Shown piece after piece: positions 9,502 through 18,101 of a stretch of DNA of 64,000 nt. Numbering within the stretch: position 1 is the first letter of the stretch; every line of letters begins with the position of its first letter. The translations under genes were made by a program, and so were the position numbers. Source of the stretch: Clostridiales bacterium. GTDB taxonomy: Bacteria > Bacillota > Clostridia > Christensenellales > Aristaeellaceae. The notes under the pieces are model-generated. The model was given only the letters and a program-made list of their open reading frames with translations. It was not told the DNA's origin and ran no database searches. The DNA is taken from contig SVGL01000002.1 of NCBI GenBank assembly GCA_015056325.1, positions 1-64,000 of the forward strand. Direction: 5' to 3'.

Positions 9502-10302
9502 TTAGCGCCTTTGGGGCATAATAAGACCCAGCCGTTTTTGCAGCTGGGCGACAGGGATGCCGGGGATCTCCGGCTGTTCAGTTGCAGTGGCCTCAGGCTC
9601 CTGCTTATCGGGAACCGTGTCAGGCGGAGCTGCGGGGGTCTCAGGCGGATTCACCACCGGAGGTTCTGCCATGGCGGCGGGCTTGGGTCTGTGCGGTCGC
9701 GCACGATCCAGCCAGGCCTGGACTTTCACCTCCGCTTCAGCGCGATCCACGGTTCGGGGAGCCACGCTGTTGAAGAGATTATTGGACGGGACTTCATCCA
9801 CGATGCCGTCAATGAAGCCCTCCGCAAGGGCCTGCTGGGCATCCATCCAGGTCGTTTCGCTCATCATGTTCGACAGCTCTTCGCGGCTGCGATGCGACTT
9901 GCGGGCATAGACATTGAGGATGCTTTCCTTGCAGGCCTTCAGCAGGTTAATGGCATCGTTCAGATCGTGCTCATTACCCCAGGCCATGCAGGACGGATCA
10001 TGGATCATGAACAGACTCCCAGGCGTCATCTCCACCCTGTGAGCAGCCAGGGAAAGCACGGAAGCTGCAGAAGCTGCCGTGCCAGAGATAATCAGGTGTA
10101 CCTTGCCCGGGTAAGCACGCACATCGTCAAACATCCGGGTCGCAGCATTGCAGTTGCCACCGTAGGAGTTAAGCACGATGCGCACATCGTCCGCATTCAT
10201 GTTGTTCACGCCATACAGCTCATCATGGAGCGCACCGGGCGTGATCTCATCGCCATACCAGACTTCTTCGTCAATATAGCCGTTCAGACTAATGGTTCTC
10301 AT
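9502..10302 (-). CDS. ClpP-like head maturation protease
   Basis: A serine protease of the S14 (ClpP-like) family that cleaves the delta domain of the capsid during prohead maturation. It shows the nucleophile region SGTAASAASVLSLAAHRV at about residues 85-102 and the catalytic histidine in FMIHDPS near residue 110. An aspartate-containing region follows. About 70 C-terminal residues are Pro/Glu/Thr-rich and likely unstructured. I choose the ATG at 10302, which has AGGAGGTGAAACGA in front. The GTG 9 bases upstream is less likely. The start overlaps the end of the portal gene by 14 bases. Confidence 0.93.
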   Translation of the reverse strand: MRTISLNGYIDEEVWYGDEITPGALHDELYGVNNMNADDVRIVLNSYGGNCNAATRMFDDVRAYPGKVHLIISGTAASAASVLSLAAHRVEMTPGSLFMIHDPSCMAWGNEHDLNDAINLLKACKESILNVYARKSHRSREELSNMMSETTWMDAQQALAEGFIDGIVDEVPSNNLFNSVAPRTVDRAEAEVKVQAWLDRARPHRPKPAAMAEPPVVNPPETPAAPPDTVPDKQEPEATATEQPEIPGIPVAQLQKRLGLIMPQRR

Positions 10303-11515
10303 TCGTTTCACCTCCTGCAGCTATCACGGCAGCTGCGCCGATAATAGGAATCATGTTGCCGTTGACCAGGTAGAGGTTACCGCCCTCTTCCTCGGAAAGC
10401 GGGTTCATGTTCTCCAGTTCACGGATATCGTTGGCGCTCATCCACCCGTTCTGACGGGCAATGGCGTAGCCTTCCATGCGGGACTTGTAGTCGCCGCGCA
10501 TCAGGCCATCCATGTTGAACTGTACAAAAAAGCGCCCTTTCTCCTTATCGGTGAAAAGAGCGCGGTTAATGGCTTGCTCAATTCTGACAAGCCAGGGTCT
10601 GATGGTGTGTACCGCAAAAGAGATCGACTGATGCTCGATATTGGAGAAGGTTGCATGCTCCAGGTCGCCCACCAAATGAGGCGGCACCCGATAAATTCTA
10701 CAGATCTCCGAAACCTGGAACTTACGGGTTTCAAGGAACTGCGCCTCGTTGTTGGGCATCGAGATGCGATCGAACTTCATGCCTTCTTCCAGAATGGCTA
10801 CCTTGCCCGAATTACTGGAGCCGCCATAGGCTTTCGTCCAGCTTTCACGCAGCCGCCCGGGATCCTTGACTGTGTTAGGGTGGGTCAGAACGCCGGATGG
10901 TGTTGCGCCATTACTGAAAAACTTGCTGCCGTATTCCTCTGCGGCAATGCCAAGGCCGATCGCGTTCTTCTCCAGCGCGATGGGACTATACCCAAGCACA
11001 CCGTCAAAACCAAGGCCCGGAATGTGCAGCACATCCTCAGGCCGAAGCGCCACTGCCTGGCCTTCATTGGTGGTGTACGTGTAGGTCAGCTGGCCATGAC
11101 TGTCCCTGTCCACCTCCATACGATCTGGCAAAAGCGGGTATAGGCCAAGGATGCGATTGCGGCCACTGCGGATAATCTGGCAATACGCATTGCCCCACAA
11201 AAGAAGGTGGGAAAGCATCACCTCGCGCCACACAAACGAGGTCATTTCTGTGTTCGGTTCATCATGCAACACCTTATACAGCGGGTGCTCCAGCGCTTTC
11301 TTACTGCCGCTCTCGGTCTGCTCGTACACGTGAATCGGCAAGCTGGCGATGGTTTCTGAGATAACGCGTACACAGGCGTATACCGTTGACACCTGAATAG
11401 CAGATCGGGCGGTAACCGATTTACCTGCCGTGCTGGTGCCAAAGTAGAATACAGGCGCGGCGCTTACTGCATCAGTAGGCTTGTCCCGCGCCTTGAATCG
11501 GCTGAACAGTTTCAT
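10289..11515 (-). CDS. HK97-family portal protein
   Basis: A protein of about 408 residues forming the dodecameric portal through which DNA is packaged and ejected. Family patterns include STVYACVRVISETIASLPIHVY at the N-terminus and HLLLWGNAYCQIIR. Near the middle comes EEYGSKFFSNGATPSGVL, followed by EICRIYRVPPHLVGDL and, towards the end, REGYAIARQNGW-like MEGYAIARQNGW. The start at 11515 is preceded by GGAGGTGATGACT. An upstream in-frame ATG in the same mRNA leader is less likely. It precedes the protease gene and overlaps it slightly. Confidence 0.95.
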   Translation of the reverse strand: MKLFSRFKARDKPTDAVSAAPVFYFGTSTAGKSVTARSAIQVSTVYACVRVISETIASLPIHVYEQTESGSKKALEHPLYKVLHDEPNTEMTSFVWREVMLSHLLLWGNAYCQIIRSGRNRILGLYPLLPDRMEVDRDSHGQLTYTYTTNEGQAVALRPEDVLHIPGLGFDGVLGYSPIALEKNAIGLGIAAEEYGSKFFSNGATPSGVLTHPNTVKDPGRLRESWTKAYGGSSNSGKVAILEEGMKFDRISMPNNEAQFLETRKFQVSEICRIYRVPPHLVGDLEHATFSNIEHQSISFAVHTIRPWLVRIEQAINRALFTDKEKGRFFVQFNMDGLMRGDYKSRMEGYAIARQNGWMSANDIRELENMNPLSEEEGGNLYLVNGNMIPIIGAAAVIAAGGETNENH

Positions 11516-11533
11516 AGTCATCACCTCCATCGA

Positions 11534-11860
11534 TTACAGGCCCGTGCCAGTCTTGTGGTCATGACAGCCTTTGCAGAGCGGCTGCCAGTTACCTTCGTCC
11601 CAGAACAATCGCAGATCACCACGATGTGGGACAATGTGGTCAACCACAGTAGCAGGCGTGGTTTTTCCTTCCTTCAGGCACAGGCTGCAAAGCGGATGTC
11701 GATCCAGAAATCGCTTACGGGCTGATCTCCAACGGGAATCATATCCACGCTGTGCAGCGTTCTCGCGCATGTATAGCCCGCGATGTGCTTCGCAGTAAAC
11801 CCCATCAGACAGTTTCGGGCAACCCGGATGCCTGCAAGGGCGTTGCGGTTTCCTGGGCAT
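11534..11860 (-). CDS. HNH endonuclease (packaging-associated)
   Basis: A 108-residue nuclease with two zinc-binding pairs (CRHPGC at the N-terminus, then CSLCL and CKGC) and a clear HNH core, VVDHIVPHRGD to NWQPLCKGCHDHKT, at about residues 72-105. Such proteins next to terminase and portal genes assist DNA cleavage during packaging in HK97-like phages. Normally they lie next to the small terminase; here the gene lies between the portal and a small basic protein. Its ATG overlaps the stop codon of the upstream gene (TGATG). Confidence 0.92.
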   Translation of the reverse strand: MPRKPQRPCRHPGCPKLSDGVYCEAHRGLYMRENAAQRGYDSRWRSARKRFLDRHPLCSLCLKEGKTTPATVVDHIVPHRGDLRLFWDEGNWQPLCKGCHDHKTGTGL

Positions 11861-12006
11861 CAGCGGCCACCCTTGCGCGTACCGCTGGCCTTGGATCGAT
11901 CCGGCTTGCTGGGTTTACTATCGGACTTGGGCTTCTTTTTCTCAGGATAGGTAATGATCAGCTCGCCTTCCTTCGAAACAAAACGATCCTTGCGCTTATC
12001 TTCCAT
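11860..12006 (-). CDS. Small basic phage protein, unknown function
   Basis: A 48-residue protein with a short beta-like start (EDKRKDRFVSKEGELIITY) and a tail made almost entirely of Lys, Ser, Pro and Arg. An AGGTACCCC-containing stretch precedes the ATG at 12006. It is coupled to the HNH gene through a TGATG overlap. I do not recognise a family. The composition suggests a disordered nucleic-acid-binding tail, but this is inference. A longer frame extends upstream inside the neighbouring ADP-ribosyltransferase gene and is not credible. Confidence 0.6.
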   Translation of the reverse strand: MEDKRKDRFVSKEGELIITYPEKKKPKSDSKPSKPDRSKASGTRKGGR

Positions 12007-12016
12007 GGGGTACCTC

Positions 12017-12631
12017 CTAGTTTTTCTTTTTCTTCTTAGGTTCAAGGCGCAGATGGACATCAATGTGATATCCACTCTGGACTGCCTTGACGATTTTGAA
12101 TGTAGAGTTTCGCTGCAACAGGAATTCATTCTCGCTGCCATAATGGGAAACAGGTGCAACATATGCCCCTCGACCGGTACCGGCAGGGACTGTGATGACG
12201 AATCTGTAATCGCCACCAAACTGCGCACCCTCTGAAGCCGATGTGGACATAAATCCTTTATCAGTCAGTCTTGCACCGGCCCGCGCCATGGCGTTGATCT
12301 CATCTACGGTTTTGTTGCCGCCGAAGATCGCGCCGCTGGCACCACGGAATACCGTCAGGCTTTTCTTGAGCTTGAACTTATCAAGGGCATCTGTAATGTT
12401 AGCGATTGTTTCCTGCATCCGCGGCGATGCATTGTGTAGGCCCGATATGCGTAGGGCATCATTGATGTCTTCATATGCGCTGCCCGTGTAATACCGGACT
12501 GCCGACAACTGGTTCGGTAATAGATTGCTGCGCCAGTCCGGAAACATGCCGTTGGTCTGGTTCACTCCGAAAAAAGACTCCGACTTACTGGCATCCGTGG
12601 TTTTGAAGGCGCGACCGCCTCGACCTCCCAT
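12017..12631 (-). CDS. ADP-ribosyltransferase (VIP2/exoenzyme-like), free-standing
   Basis: A 204-residue protein with all three signature elements of R-S-E type mono-ADP-ribosyltransferases. These are the NAD-binding arginine in TVFRGAS (about R96), the STS element in GFMSTSAS (129-131) and the ExE element in SENEF (E167, E169). The enzyme would transfer ADP-ribose from NAD to a protein or nucleic acid target. The very C-terminus is a lysine run. There is no signal peptide. It sits between HNH/portal and terminase genes. In SPP1-like phages an ART domain can be fused to the minor head protein, so it may be a virion-packaged effector. That is inference. Confidence 0.88.
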   Translation of the reverse strand: MGGRGGRAFKTTDASKSESFFGVNQTNGMFPDWRSNLLPNQLSAVRYYTGSAYEDINDALRISGLHNASPRMQETIANITDALDKFKLKKSLTVFRGASGAIFGGNKTVDEINAMARAGARLTDKGFMSTSASEGAQFGGDYRFVITVPAGTGRGAYVAPVSHYGSENEFLLQRNSTFKIVKAVQSGYHIDVHLRLEPKKKKKN

Positions 12632-12637
12632 CCAGCA

Positions 12638-13258
12638 TCACCTCAGTTTCCTGAGCCGCTGCTGATGGGCAGGGATCGGAATAATGTTTCCTGCGCACCA
12701 CTCGGGGATCGAACCATGAAAAAAGATGGTGGCAGGTTTCAGCCGCGCCATCATCTCTTCATAACCCTGTCGGAATAGGCGCTTGCTCTCTGCATCCATC
12801 TGTGTCCCCACAGAGGATATCGCAACAGCGCCGCCAACAGGCTCACCGTCAAAACACCAGTCATAGCTGCTTTCATCGCTCCAGGAGATGCTGGGAATGA
12901 CTGTCATGCCATGTTCTTGCCAGTATCGACCCAGCCAGTGCTTACGGTAATGATTGTACAGTTGTACAGGGAAAGGGAAATCAATATAGAGCGAAAAATC
13001 GGGTGTACAAACACACTTGAACTTTTCGAGCATGGGCATATAGAGCTCAACACCGGTCCATACGCGAAAAAACTGATAGTCGCTGAGAAAGAAATGGACG
13101 GCTTTATCGCCCGGATTATCGCAGCGTTTCGCCTGATTAAAGCCAATAAACTCGGCAGAATCAAGCATTACCGGTGCAATTTCGGGGATATTGTAGCGTC
13201 CAACGCCACCATACACAGCTTTATCCAGATTCTCGCAGTTTCTCATCCACCATAGCAT
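12638..13258 (-). CDS. DUF4417-like protein
   Basis: A 206-residue protein matching what I recall of the DUF4417 family, found in phages and plasmids of Firmicutes and with no established function. Visible patterns are AEFIGFNQAK near residue 36, HFFLSDYQFFRVW, then FPFPVQLYNHYRKHWLGRYWQEHG. VIPSISWSD comes next and a C-terminal IIPIPAHQ follows. The ATG at 13258 follows GAAGGAGGCACAGG. It is wedged between the large terminase and the ADP-ribosyltransferase. Its place suggests a morphogenesis-linked or accessory role only. Confidence 0.7.
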   Translation of the reverse strand: MLWWMRNCENLDKAVYGGVGRYNIPEIAPVMLDSAEFIGFNQAKRCDNPGDKAVHFFLSDYQFFRVWTGVELYMPMLEKFKCVCTPDFSLYIDFPFPVQLYNHYRKHWLGRYWQEHGMTVIPSISWSDESSYDWCFDGEPVGGAVAISSVGTQMDAESKRLFRQGYEEMMARLKPATIFFHGSIPEWCAGNIIPIPAHQQRLRKLR

Positions 13259-13276
13259 CCTGTGCCTCCTTCATTT

Positions 13277-14833
13277 TCAGATAATCAAAAGCCCACGGTC
13301 ATCGTAGACGGAACCACCAGCGCCCTGGTTCTTCATGGCACGATCCAGCGCCATGACCAGAGCAACTGCTCCGTCCACCTTTTCCGTGGACTTTTCCTTA
13401 TCGATTTTGAGATTACCCGCAGGGTCAGTGCGGACAAAAGCATTATCCATGTTCCACCGAAGAACAGGATGACCACCATGGGCAAGCTTCTTTTCCAGAA
13501 CGATTCGCATCAGTTCCTTAGTCGGCGGACTCATATCTTTAAAGCCCTGGCCAAAGGGGACCATCGTAAAGCCGTCCCCCTGCAGATTTTGAACCATCAT
13601 ACTGGCATTCCAGCGGTCATAAGCGATTTCACGAATGTTGTATCGCTCATTCAACTGGCAGATAAACTGCTCAATAAACCCATAATGAACGACATTACCT
13701 TCAGTCGTTTTGATATGCCCCTGCCTCTCCCACACATCATACATAACGTGATCACGTCGGACGCGGAGAGGAAGTGTGTCTTCAGGGAGCCAGAAGAATG
13801 GGAGAACAATGTATGGCTCGTCTTCTGAGGTAGGAGGAAAAACCAGAACCAATGTAGTCAGGTCGCTAGTCGATGAAAGGTCTAGCCCCGCATAACAGGC
13901 ACGACCTTCCAGCTCATAGGGGTCTACATACCCGGCGCAGTCATCCCACTTATCCATTGGCATCCATCGTACCGACTGCTTAACCCACTGATTCAAGCGT
14001 AGCTGACGGAACATATTCTCGTCCGCAGGAGTTTCCAGCGCCTTTCTGAAGGCATCTCGCACCTTATCAATGGCGATGGTATACCCCAGAGAGGGGTTAG
14101 CCTGGTACCAGTTTTTTTCGTCTGTCCAGTCTGCGTTATCGGGCAAGCCGAAGATGACAGGGTAAAACCGGGGGTCCCGTTTTCTGCCTTCCAGGATATC
14201 CAGCGCCTTCTGATGTACTTCCCAACAAATGCTGTTTCTGTCAGTCCCAGCGGTGGTCAGGAAAAACCATAAAGGCTGCTTACGAGCATCACCAGATCCC
14301 TGTGTCATAACGTCATAAAGAGCACGGGTAGGCTGGGTATGCAACTCATCAAAGATACATGCACTTACGTTCAAACCATGCTTCGTTGCAACTTCACTGG
14401 ACAAAACCTGATAAATGCTGCCCGTGGGCTCGTATACCATGCGTTTGACAGAGGGGATGATCTTGATGCGCTTGCTGAGTGTCGGATTCTGTCGAACCAT
14501 GTCGACTGCTACATCAAATACAATAGCAGCCTGCTGGCGATCCGAAGCACAAGAGTAAACCTCCGCTTTCCATTCGCTGTCGTTCACCAGCATATTCAGA
14601 GCAATTGCGGCACCCAGTTCGCTTTTGCCCTGCTTTTTAGGTATTTCTATGTATGCCGTCGTGTATTGACGCTTGGTAGGATCATCATCATCCACCGTGC
14701 CAAAGACATCACGCACTATTTTCTCCTGCCAAGGTAGCAGTGTGAAGGGCTTACCATGGAATTCGCCCTTGGTGTGCTTCAGGCACTCGATAAACCGCAC
14801 CACACGATCGGCTTTCTGCTGATCATATGCCAT
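13277..14833 (-). CDS. Terminase large subunit (TerL)
   Basis: A 518-residue packaging motor of the Terminase_1 type. The ATPase domain has a Walker A variant, IPKKQGKSELG (about residues 64-74), and Walker B ACIFDELHTQ (about 159-168). The C-terminal RNase H-like nuclease domain starts around YAGLDLSSTSDLTTLV, with metal-ligand Asp, and continues with AYDRWNAS and a terminal DGAVALVMALDRA. It cuts concatemeric DNA and threads it through the portal. The start codon directly abuts the end of the small subunit gene. Confidence 0.96.
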   Translation of the reverse strand: MAYDQQKADRVVRFIECLKHTKGEFHGKPFTLLPWQEKIVRDVFGTVDDDDPTKRQYTTAYIEIPKKQGKSELGAAIALNMLVNDSEWKAEVYSCASDRQQAAIVFDVAVDMVRQNPTLSKRIKIIPSVKRMVYEPTGSIYQVLSSEVATKHGLNVSACIFDELHTQPTRALYDVMTQGSGDARKQPLWFFLTTAGTDRNSICWEVHQKALDILEGRKRDPRFYPVIFGLPDNADWTDEKNWYQANPSLGYTIAIDKVRDAFRKALETPADENMFRQLRLNQWVKQSVRWMPMDKWDDCAGYVDPYELEGRACYAGLDLSSTSDLTTLVLVFPPTSEDEPYIVLPFFWLPEDTLPLRVRRDHVMYDVWERQGHIKTTEGNVVHYGFIEQFICQLNERYNIREIAYDRWNASMMVQNLQGDGFTMVPFGQGFKDMSPPTKELMRIVLEKKLAHGGHPVLRWNMDNAFVRTDPAGNLKIDKEKSTEKVDGAVALVMALDRAMKNQGAGGSVYDDRGLLII

Positions 14834-15309
14834 TACCAGCCTCCGTTCAGCAGCGCTTCCATCGGATCATCTGCTGACCCAGCATTGCCGCCATCCGCAA
14901 TGATACGAGAGCGAGTTGCTGGCGTCAGGCCGAATTCAGAGCAAAACGACTGCATGATTTTCAGATTCTGCTGTGCAATGGAGACCTGCGGAACCTGCTG
15001 TACATAACCGGAGGGTGTTTGGAAGATGGAACCATGCTGCGAGATAAACTCCTCCGCTTCTTTCCAACGGGCATATGCCTGGCAATAACCAGCGAAGGCT
15101 GTCAGATCTGCAGTAGTCAGGACACCCATAGCTTCCAGCGAAGGGCCTAAGCGCTTCCATTCCTTTTTAGCTTCATCTTCAAGCCAGTCAGGGCATTTGA
15201 TCTTACCCTTGGGCGGGATTGGTTCACGATCGTTCAGAGGACGCTTTCCCGGGTTCCCCTCGAGCATTTTCAAGGCAGTCGGCTTGGGTTTTCTTCCTCT
15301 GGTAGCCAT
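14833..15309 (-). CDS. Terminase small subunit (P27 family)
   Basis: A 158-residue DNA-recognition subunit of the terminase. The P27 family signature is clear at the N-terminus: RGRKPKPTALKMLEGNPGKR. PDWLEDEAKKEW follows, and near residue 60 LTTADLTAFAGYCQAYARW. The ATG at 15309 is preceded by GGAGGTGATACT; an ATG 15 bases upstream overlaps that site. Its first 86 bases overlap, in another frame, the 3' end of the ThyX-like gene, which is unusually long. Confidence 0.94.
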   Translation of the reverse strand: MATRGRKPKPTALKMLEGNPGKRPLNDREPIPPKGKIKCPDWLEDEAKKEWKRLGPSLEAMGVLTTADLTAFAGYCQAYARWKEAEEFISQHGSIFQTPSGYVQQVPQVSIAQQNLKIMQSFCSEFGLTPATRSRIIADGGNAGSADDPMEALLNGGW

Positions 15310-16102
15310 CAGTATCACCTCCATTCTGCAGTATTTTCTGTAGTTCTTGCTTAGTCGGATACCGTTTGCAACTCCCGTGTTGTTCAGGGCACCACATCAG
15401 ATGCTCACACTGGGGCATCAATTCTGATGCGAATCTGGGAGAAACATCAGCAATGGCTGCTTGCATTTTGAACGCAATCTCGCGAATGAACTCCTGTGCC
15501 CTCACACACATCCGTTTGTGGCAGAAATGAATCAGCGCTTCAGGTGTAAAACCCATGACCAGCTCGCTCGTTGTTGCCCGGGGAAGAACGAAGTTTGCAT
15601 CTTGAGTGGCCTGCTTTGCGTTGCAACCACCATCTTCAAGAAGCTGTTTGATCACACTGCGCTTTTCGTTTATGTGATTCATCAACGCCTCGTATTCTGC
15701 CAGCGCAGAAGCGTTACGACGGATGGTAGCGGGGGTCTCCCACTCGAAGCCCGACTTATCGATGTATCGAAAAGAGGCACAGTTTTTTACTACCTGATCT
15801 GCCGGAATACTGGTTACGGTATCCATTGCATCTTGGAATCTGTAGTTATCCTGAAAAGCATACGGAACATCTGTGCCAATCTCATGACGCATGCATTGTT
15901 CTGCGGTTCCGCGATCCAAGCCTGTGATTCTGAATTTGATGTACTCACAGCGGCTCCCGCTCATGTGACCACTTCGTTGGCACGAAATACCCACACGTTT
16001 TGCATGCTTTTCAGGAGTGTCATAACAGACACAAGCAAACTGGCCATGCTTCTCGTATAATGCCTTTACATCATCCGGATTGAGCAATGTTACAGTGATC
16101 AT
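15224..16102 (-). CDS. thyX: Flavin-dependent thymidylate synthase-like protein (ThyX)
   Basis: A 292-residue protein resembling ThyX, which makes dTMP from dUMP with FAD, NADPH and methylene-tetrahydrofolate. Family traits are RGTAEQCMRHE (the arginine-histidine motif region), NCASFRYIDKSGFEWETP (the loop after it) and, most clearly, FVLPRATTSELVMGFTPEAL followed by HFCHKRMCVRAQEFIREIA. About 27 residues are inserted in the classic RHRxxSxxxxSxR motif region, so activity should not be taken for granted. The C-terminus carries about 30 residues read out of frame through the start of the small terminase gene. It starts four bases inside the methyltransferase gene (ATGA). Confidence 0.82.
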   Translation of the reverse strand: MITVTLLNPDDVKALYEKHGQFACVCYDTPEKHAKRVGISCQRSGHMSGSRCEYIKFRITGLDRGTAEQCMRHEIGTDVPYAFQDNYRFQDAMDTVTSIPADQVVKNCASFRYIDKSGFEWETPATIRRNASALAEYEALMNHINEKRSVIKQLLEDGGCNAKQATQDANFVLPRATTSELVMGFTPEALIHFCHKRMCVRAQEFIREIAFKMQAAIADVSPRFASELMPQCEHLMWCPEQHGSCKRYPTKQELQKILQNGGDTDGYQRKKTQADCLENARGEPGKASSERS

Positions 16103-17361
16103 TCCTGGCCTCCCTGCTTCTGAGGAACAACCGCCGCATAGGGGAGTTTCTCGCCATTTCGCAGCACCCAGATATCTGACGTGTCCTGCCGATATACTGC
16201 ATACCGTTCAACAATCACGCTGGCATATCGGGGGTCAAGCTCCATCGTACGACAAATACGGTCCGTTTCTGCACAAGCGATAAGTGTACTACCAGAACCG
16301 CCAAACAGATCCAGCACCACAGCGTTTGGTGCGGAGCTATTCTTGATAGGGTAAGCCAGAAGCGGGATAGGCTTCATAGTCGGGTGTTCCTTATTGCGCT
16401 TCGGTTTGTCAAAATTCCAGATGGTTGTTTGCTTGCGATCTGCGAACCAGCGATGTTTGCCATTGGGCATCCAGCCGAACAGAACAGGTTCATGCTGCCA
16501 CTGATAGGGTGAACGACCAAGCACCAGGGAGTTCTTGACCCAGATACATACACCTGAAATATGGAATCCAGCCTCTTTGAAAGCACGTCGGAAGTTTAAC
16601 CCTTCTGTATCCGCATGAAAGATGTATGCAGAACCGCCTTCTGCCATATAAGAAGCCATATTCCGAAATGCTGCAAGCAAGAACTGATAGAACTTCTCGT
16701 CAGCCATGCTGTCATTCTGAATCGATTTTCCATCTGCAGATTCATAGGCCACATTATAAGGCGGGTCGGTGATTACCAGATTAGCTTTTACGTCCTCCAT
16801 CAGCCGCGCTACATCATCAGCGTTGGTGCTGTCACCGCATACCATTCGGTGGTTTCCAAGCATCCATACATCGCCAGGCTGAACAAAAGGCTGGACTTCA
16901 TCAGGGTCAATATCGCAGTCATCATCTTTGACATCTTTATCATGAACCTTTGAGAAGAGGTCATCAACTTCTGCCGCATCGAAGCCAGTTGCGCCCAGGT
17001 CATAACCAGAAAGCTGGAGATCAGCCATCAGCTCCGCCAGTGCCTTCGGCTCCCATTCACCGACAGCTTTATTTAGTGCAATGTTGAGCGCCTTTTCGTC
17101 CTGCGGATTCTCAATGTGCACAACAACACAGTCGATGGCAGTAGCGCCATCCGCGACAAGCACCTTATACCGCTGATGACCACCAACAATATTGCCAGTG
17201 ACTTCATTCCAGATGACCGGGTCGACATAGCCAAAGTCATTCAGACTTCGCTTGATCTTTTCGTACGCGGGATCACCAGGTTTCAGGTCTTTTCGCGGGT
17301 TGTATTTTGCGGGCTTCAACCTGTCAACCGGGATTCTTTGCAGGTTCATTTCAGTATTCAT
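16099..17361 (-). CDS. ParB-like domain fused to N4/N6 DNA methyltransferase
   Basis: A 420-residue fusion. Residues 1-110 are a ParB/sulfiredoxin-like domain, with PVDRLKPAKYNPRK and, around residue 60, the nucleotide-binding NIVGGHQRY. Then comes an amino-methyltransferase with catalytic DPPYNVAY (about residue 195), a target-recognition part, and the SAM-binding LDLFGGSGSTLIA near residue 370. It would methylate adenine N6 or cytosine N4 in phage DNA. The likely purpose is to escape host restriction or mark DNA for packaging. The ATG at 17361 is preceded by AGGAGGTCAGCC. The open frame upstream runs into the G-rich non-coding stretch and is rejected. The prophage also encodes MetK, which would supply SAM. 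Confidence 0.94.
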   Translation of the reverse strand: MNTEMNLQRIPVDRLKPAKYNPRKDLKPGDPAYEKIKRSLNDFGYVDPVIWNEVTGNIVGGHQRYKVLVADGATAIDCVVVHIENPQDEKALNIALNKAVGEWEPKALAELMADLQLSGYDLGATGFDAAEVDDLFSKVHDKDVKDDDCDIDPDEVQPFVQPGDVWMLGNHRMVCGDSTNADDVARLMEDVKANLVITDPPYNVAYESADGKSIQNDSMADEKFYQFLLAAFRNMASYMAEGGSAYIFHADTEGLNFRRAFKEAGFHISGVCIWVKNSLVLGRSPYQWQHEPVLFGWMPNGKHRWFADRKQTTIWNFDKPKRNKEHPTMKPIPLLAYPIKNSSAPNAVVLDLFGGSGSTLIACAETDRICRTMELDPRYASVIVERYAVYRQDTSDIWVLRNGEKLPYAAVVPQKQGGQE

Positions 17362-17529
17362 GGCTGACCTCCTTGGGTGATAACAATATTTCTTCAGGCC
17401 GCTTATCAGAGCGGCTTTTTGTGTCCTTTGATAAGTGGATACCCCCACCCCCGAATTTCGCGAAAATTCACGCGAGAGTGGGGCGCGGTCGCTTAGGATA
17501 GGCCCCCAGAGATTCGATCCCCCCTCCCG

Positions 17530-17962
17530 GGCACACCACTTTCGCCGGGTGAAGTGCCCGACGGGGCCGGTTCTGGGGCACCCGGGGGGCCGGGGTGTAC
17601 CGGGGCGCGGTGGGGGCGGCAGCCGGGGGCGAAGGGGGTGTGCCGGGTGGCGCAGGCTGGGGACCCGGGCGGCGGGGTGTGCCGGGCGGCGGGCTGGGGA
17701 CCTGCAGCCGGGGCGGGGGCCTTCCGGGGCGGCTTTTCGCGGCGCGGCGCGGGCGGGGGCGCAGCCTGGCCACACGGGGCCTTTCCCAGGCGGCAGCCCC
17801 TTTTCCCGGGCGCGGGGCCGGGGGCGGCACGTGGGGCCTTTACGGCCCGGACACGGGCAAAACGCGGGGGGCGGGCGGCCTACCAGGGGCCTTTCCCGGG
17901 CGGCGGGGGCGGGCAGAAGGGGGCGGGCACGGCGGGCGATCCGGGCGGCGCGGCGCATAAAC
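17530..17962. repeat. Hyper-GC tract with G-runs and degenerate short repeats
   Basis: Nearly all bases are G or C, with G strongly favoured on the plus strand; by eye over 80 percent GC against roughly half in the phage genes beside it. There are many runs of three to six G, so G-quadruplexes are possible. A degenerate unit around GGGGCCTTTCCCGGGCGGC recurs several times (for example near 17777, 17805, 17838 and 17886). No coding signal was found. A packaging site, a fork barrier or simply slipped repeat DNA are possibilities. Confidence 0.7.
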
Positions 17963-18101
17963 ACTGGGGATCGGGGGCCGAAAAGCTACACAAACCCCGT
18001 ATCTTCCAGAAGCTTTGGCAGCCGATCCCGGAAGGGGTTCGCGTACGCGCTATATTAAGGAAGCCGTTTTTCCGGCGGCCGTTTTTTGTGTAGTAAGAGC
18101 T

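Noticed and set aside
8152-10344. A 730-codon open frame on the plus strand opposite capsid and protease genes
   Set aside because: It is antisense to strongly conserved HK97 capsid and ClpP-like genes, has no family resemblance and no ribosome binding site. It arises from codon bias.
17435-18093. Overlapping Gly/Ala/Arg-rich open frames on both strands in the GC-rich tract
   Set aside because: Stop codons are rare at this composition. No start sites or protein families fit, and frames overlap in all directions.
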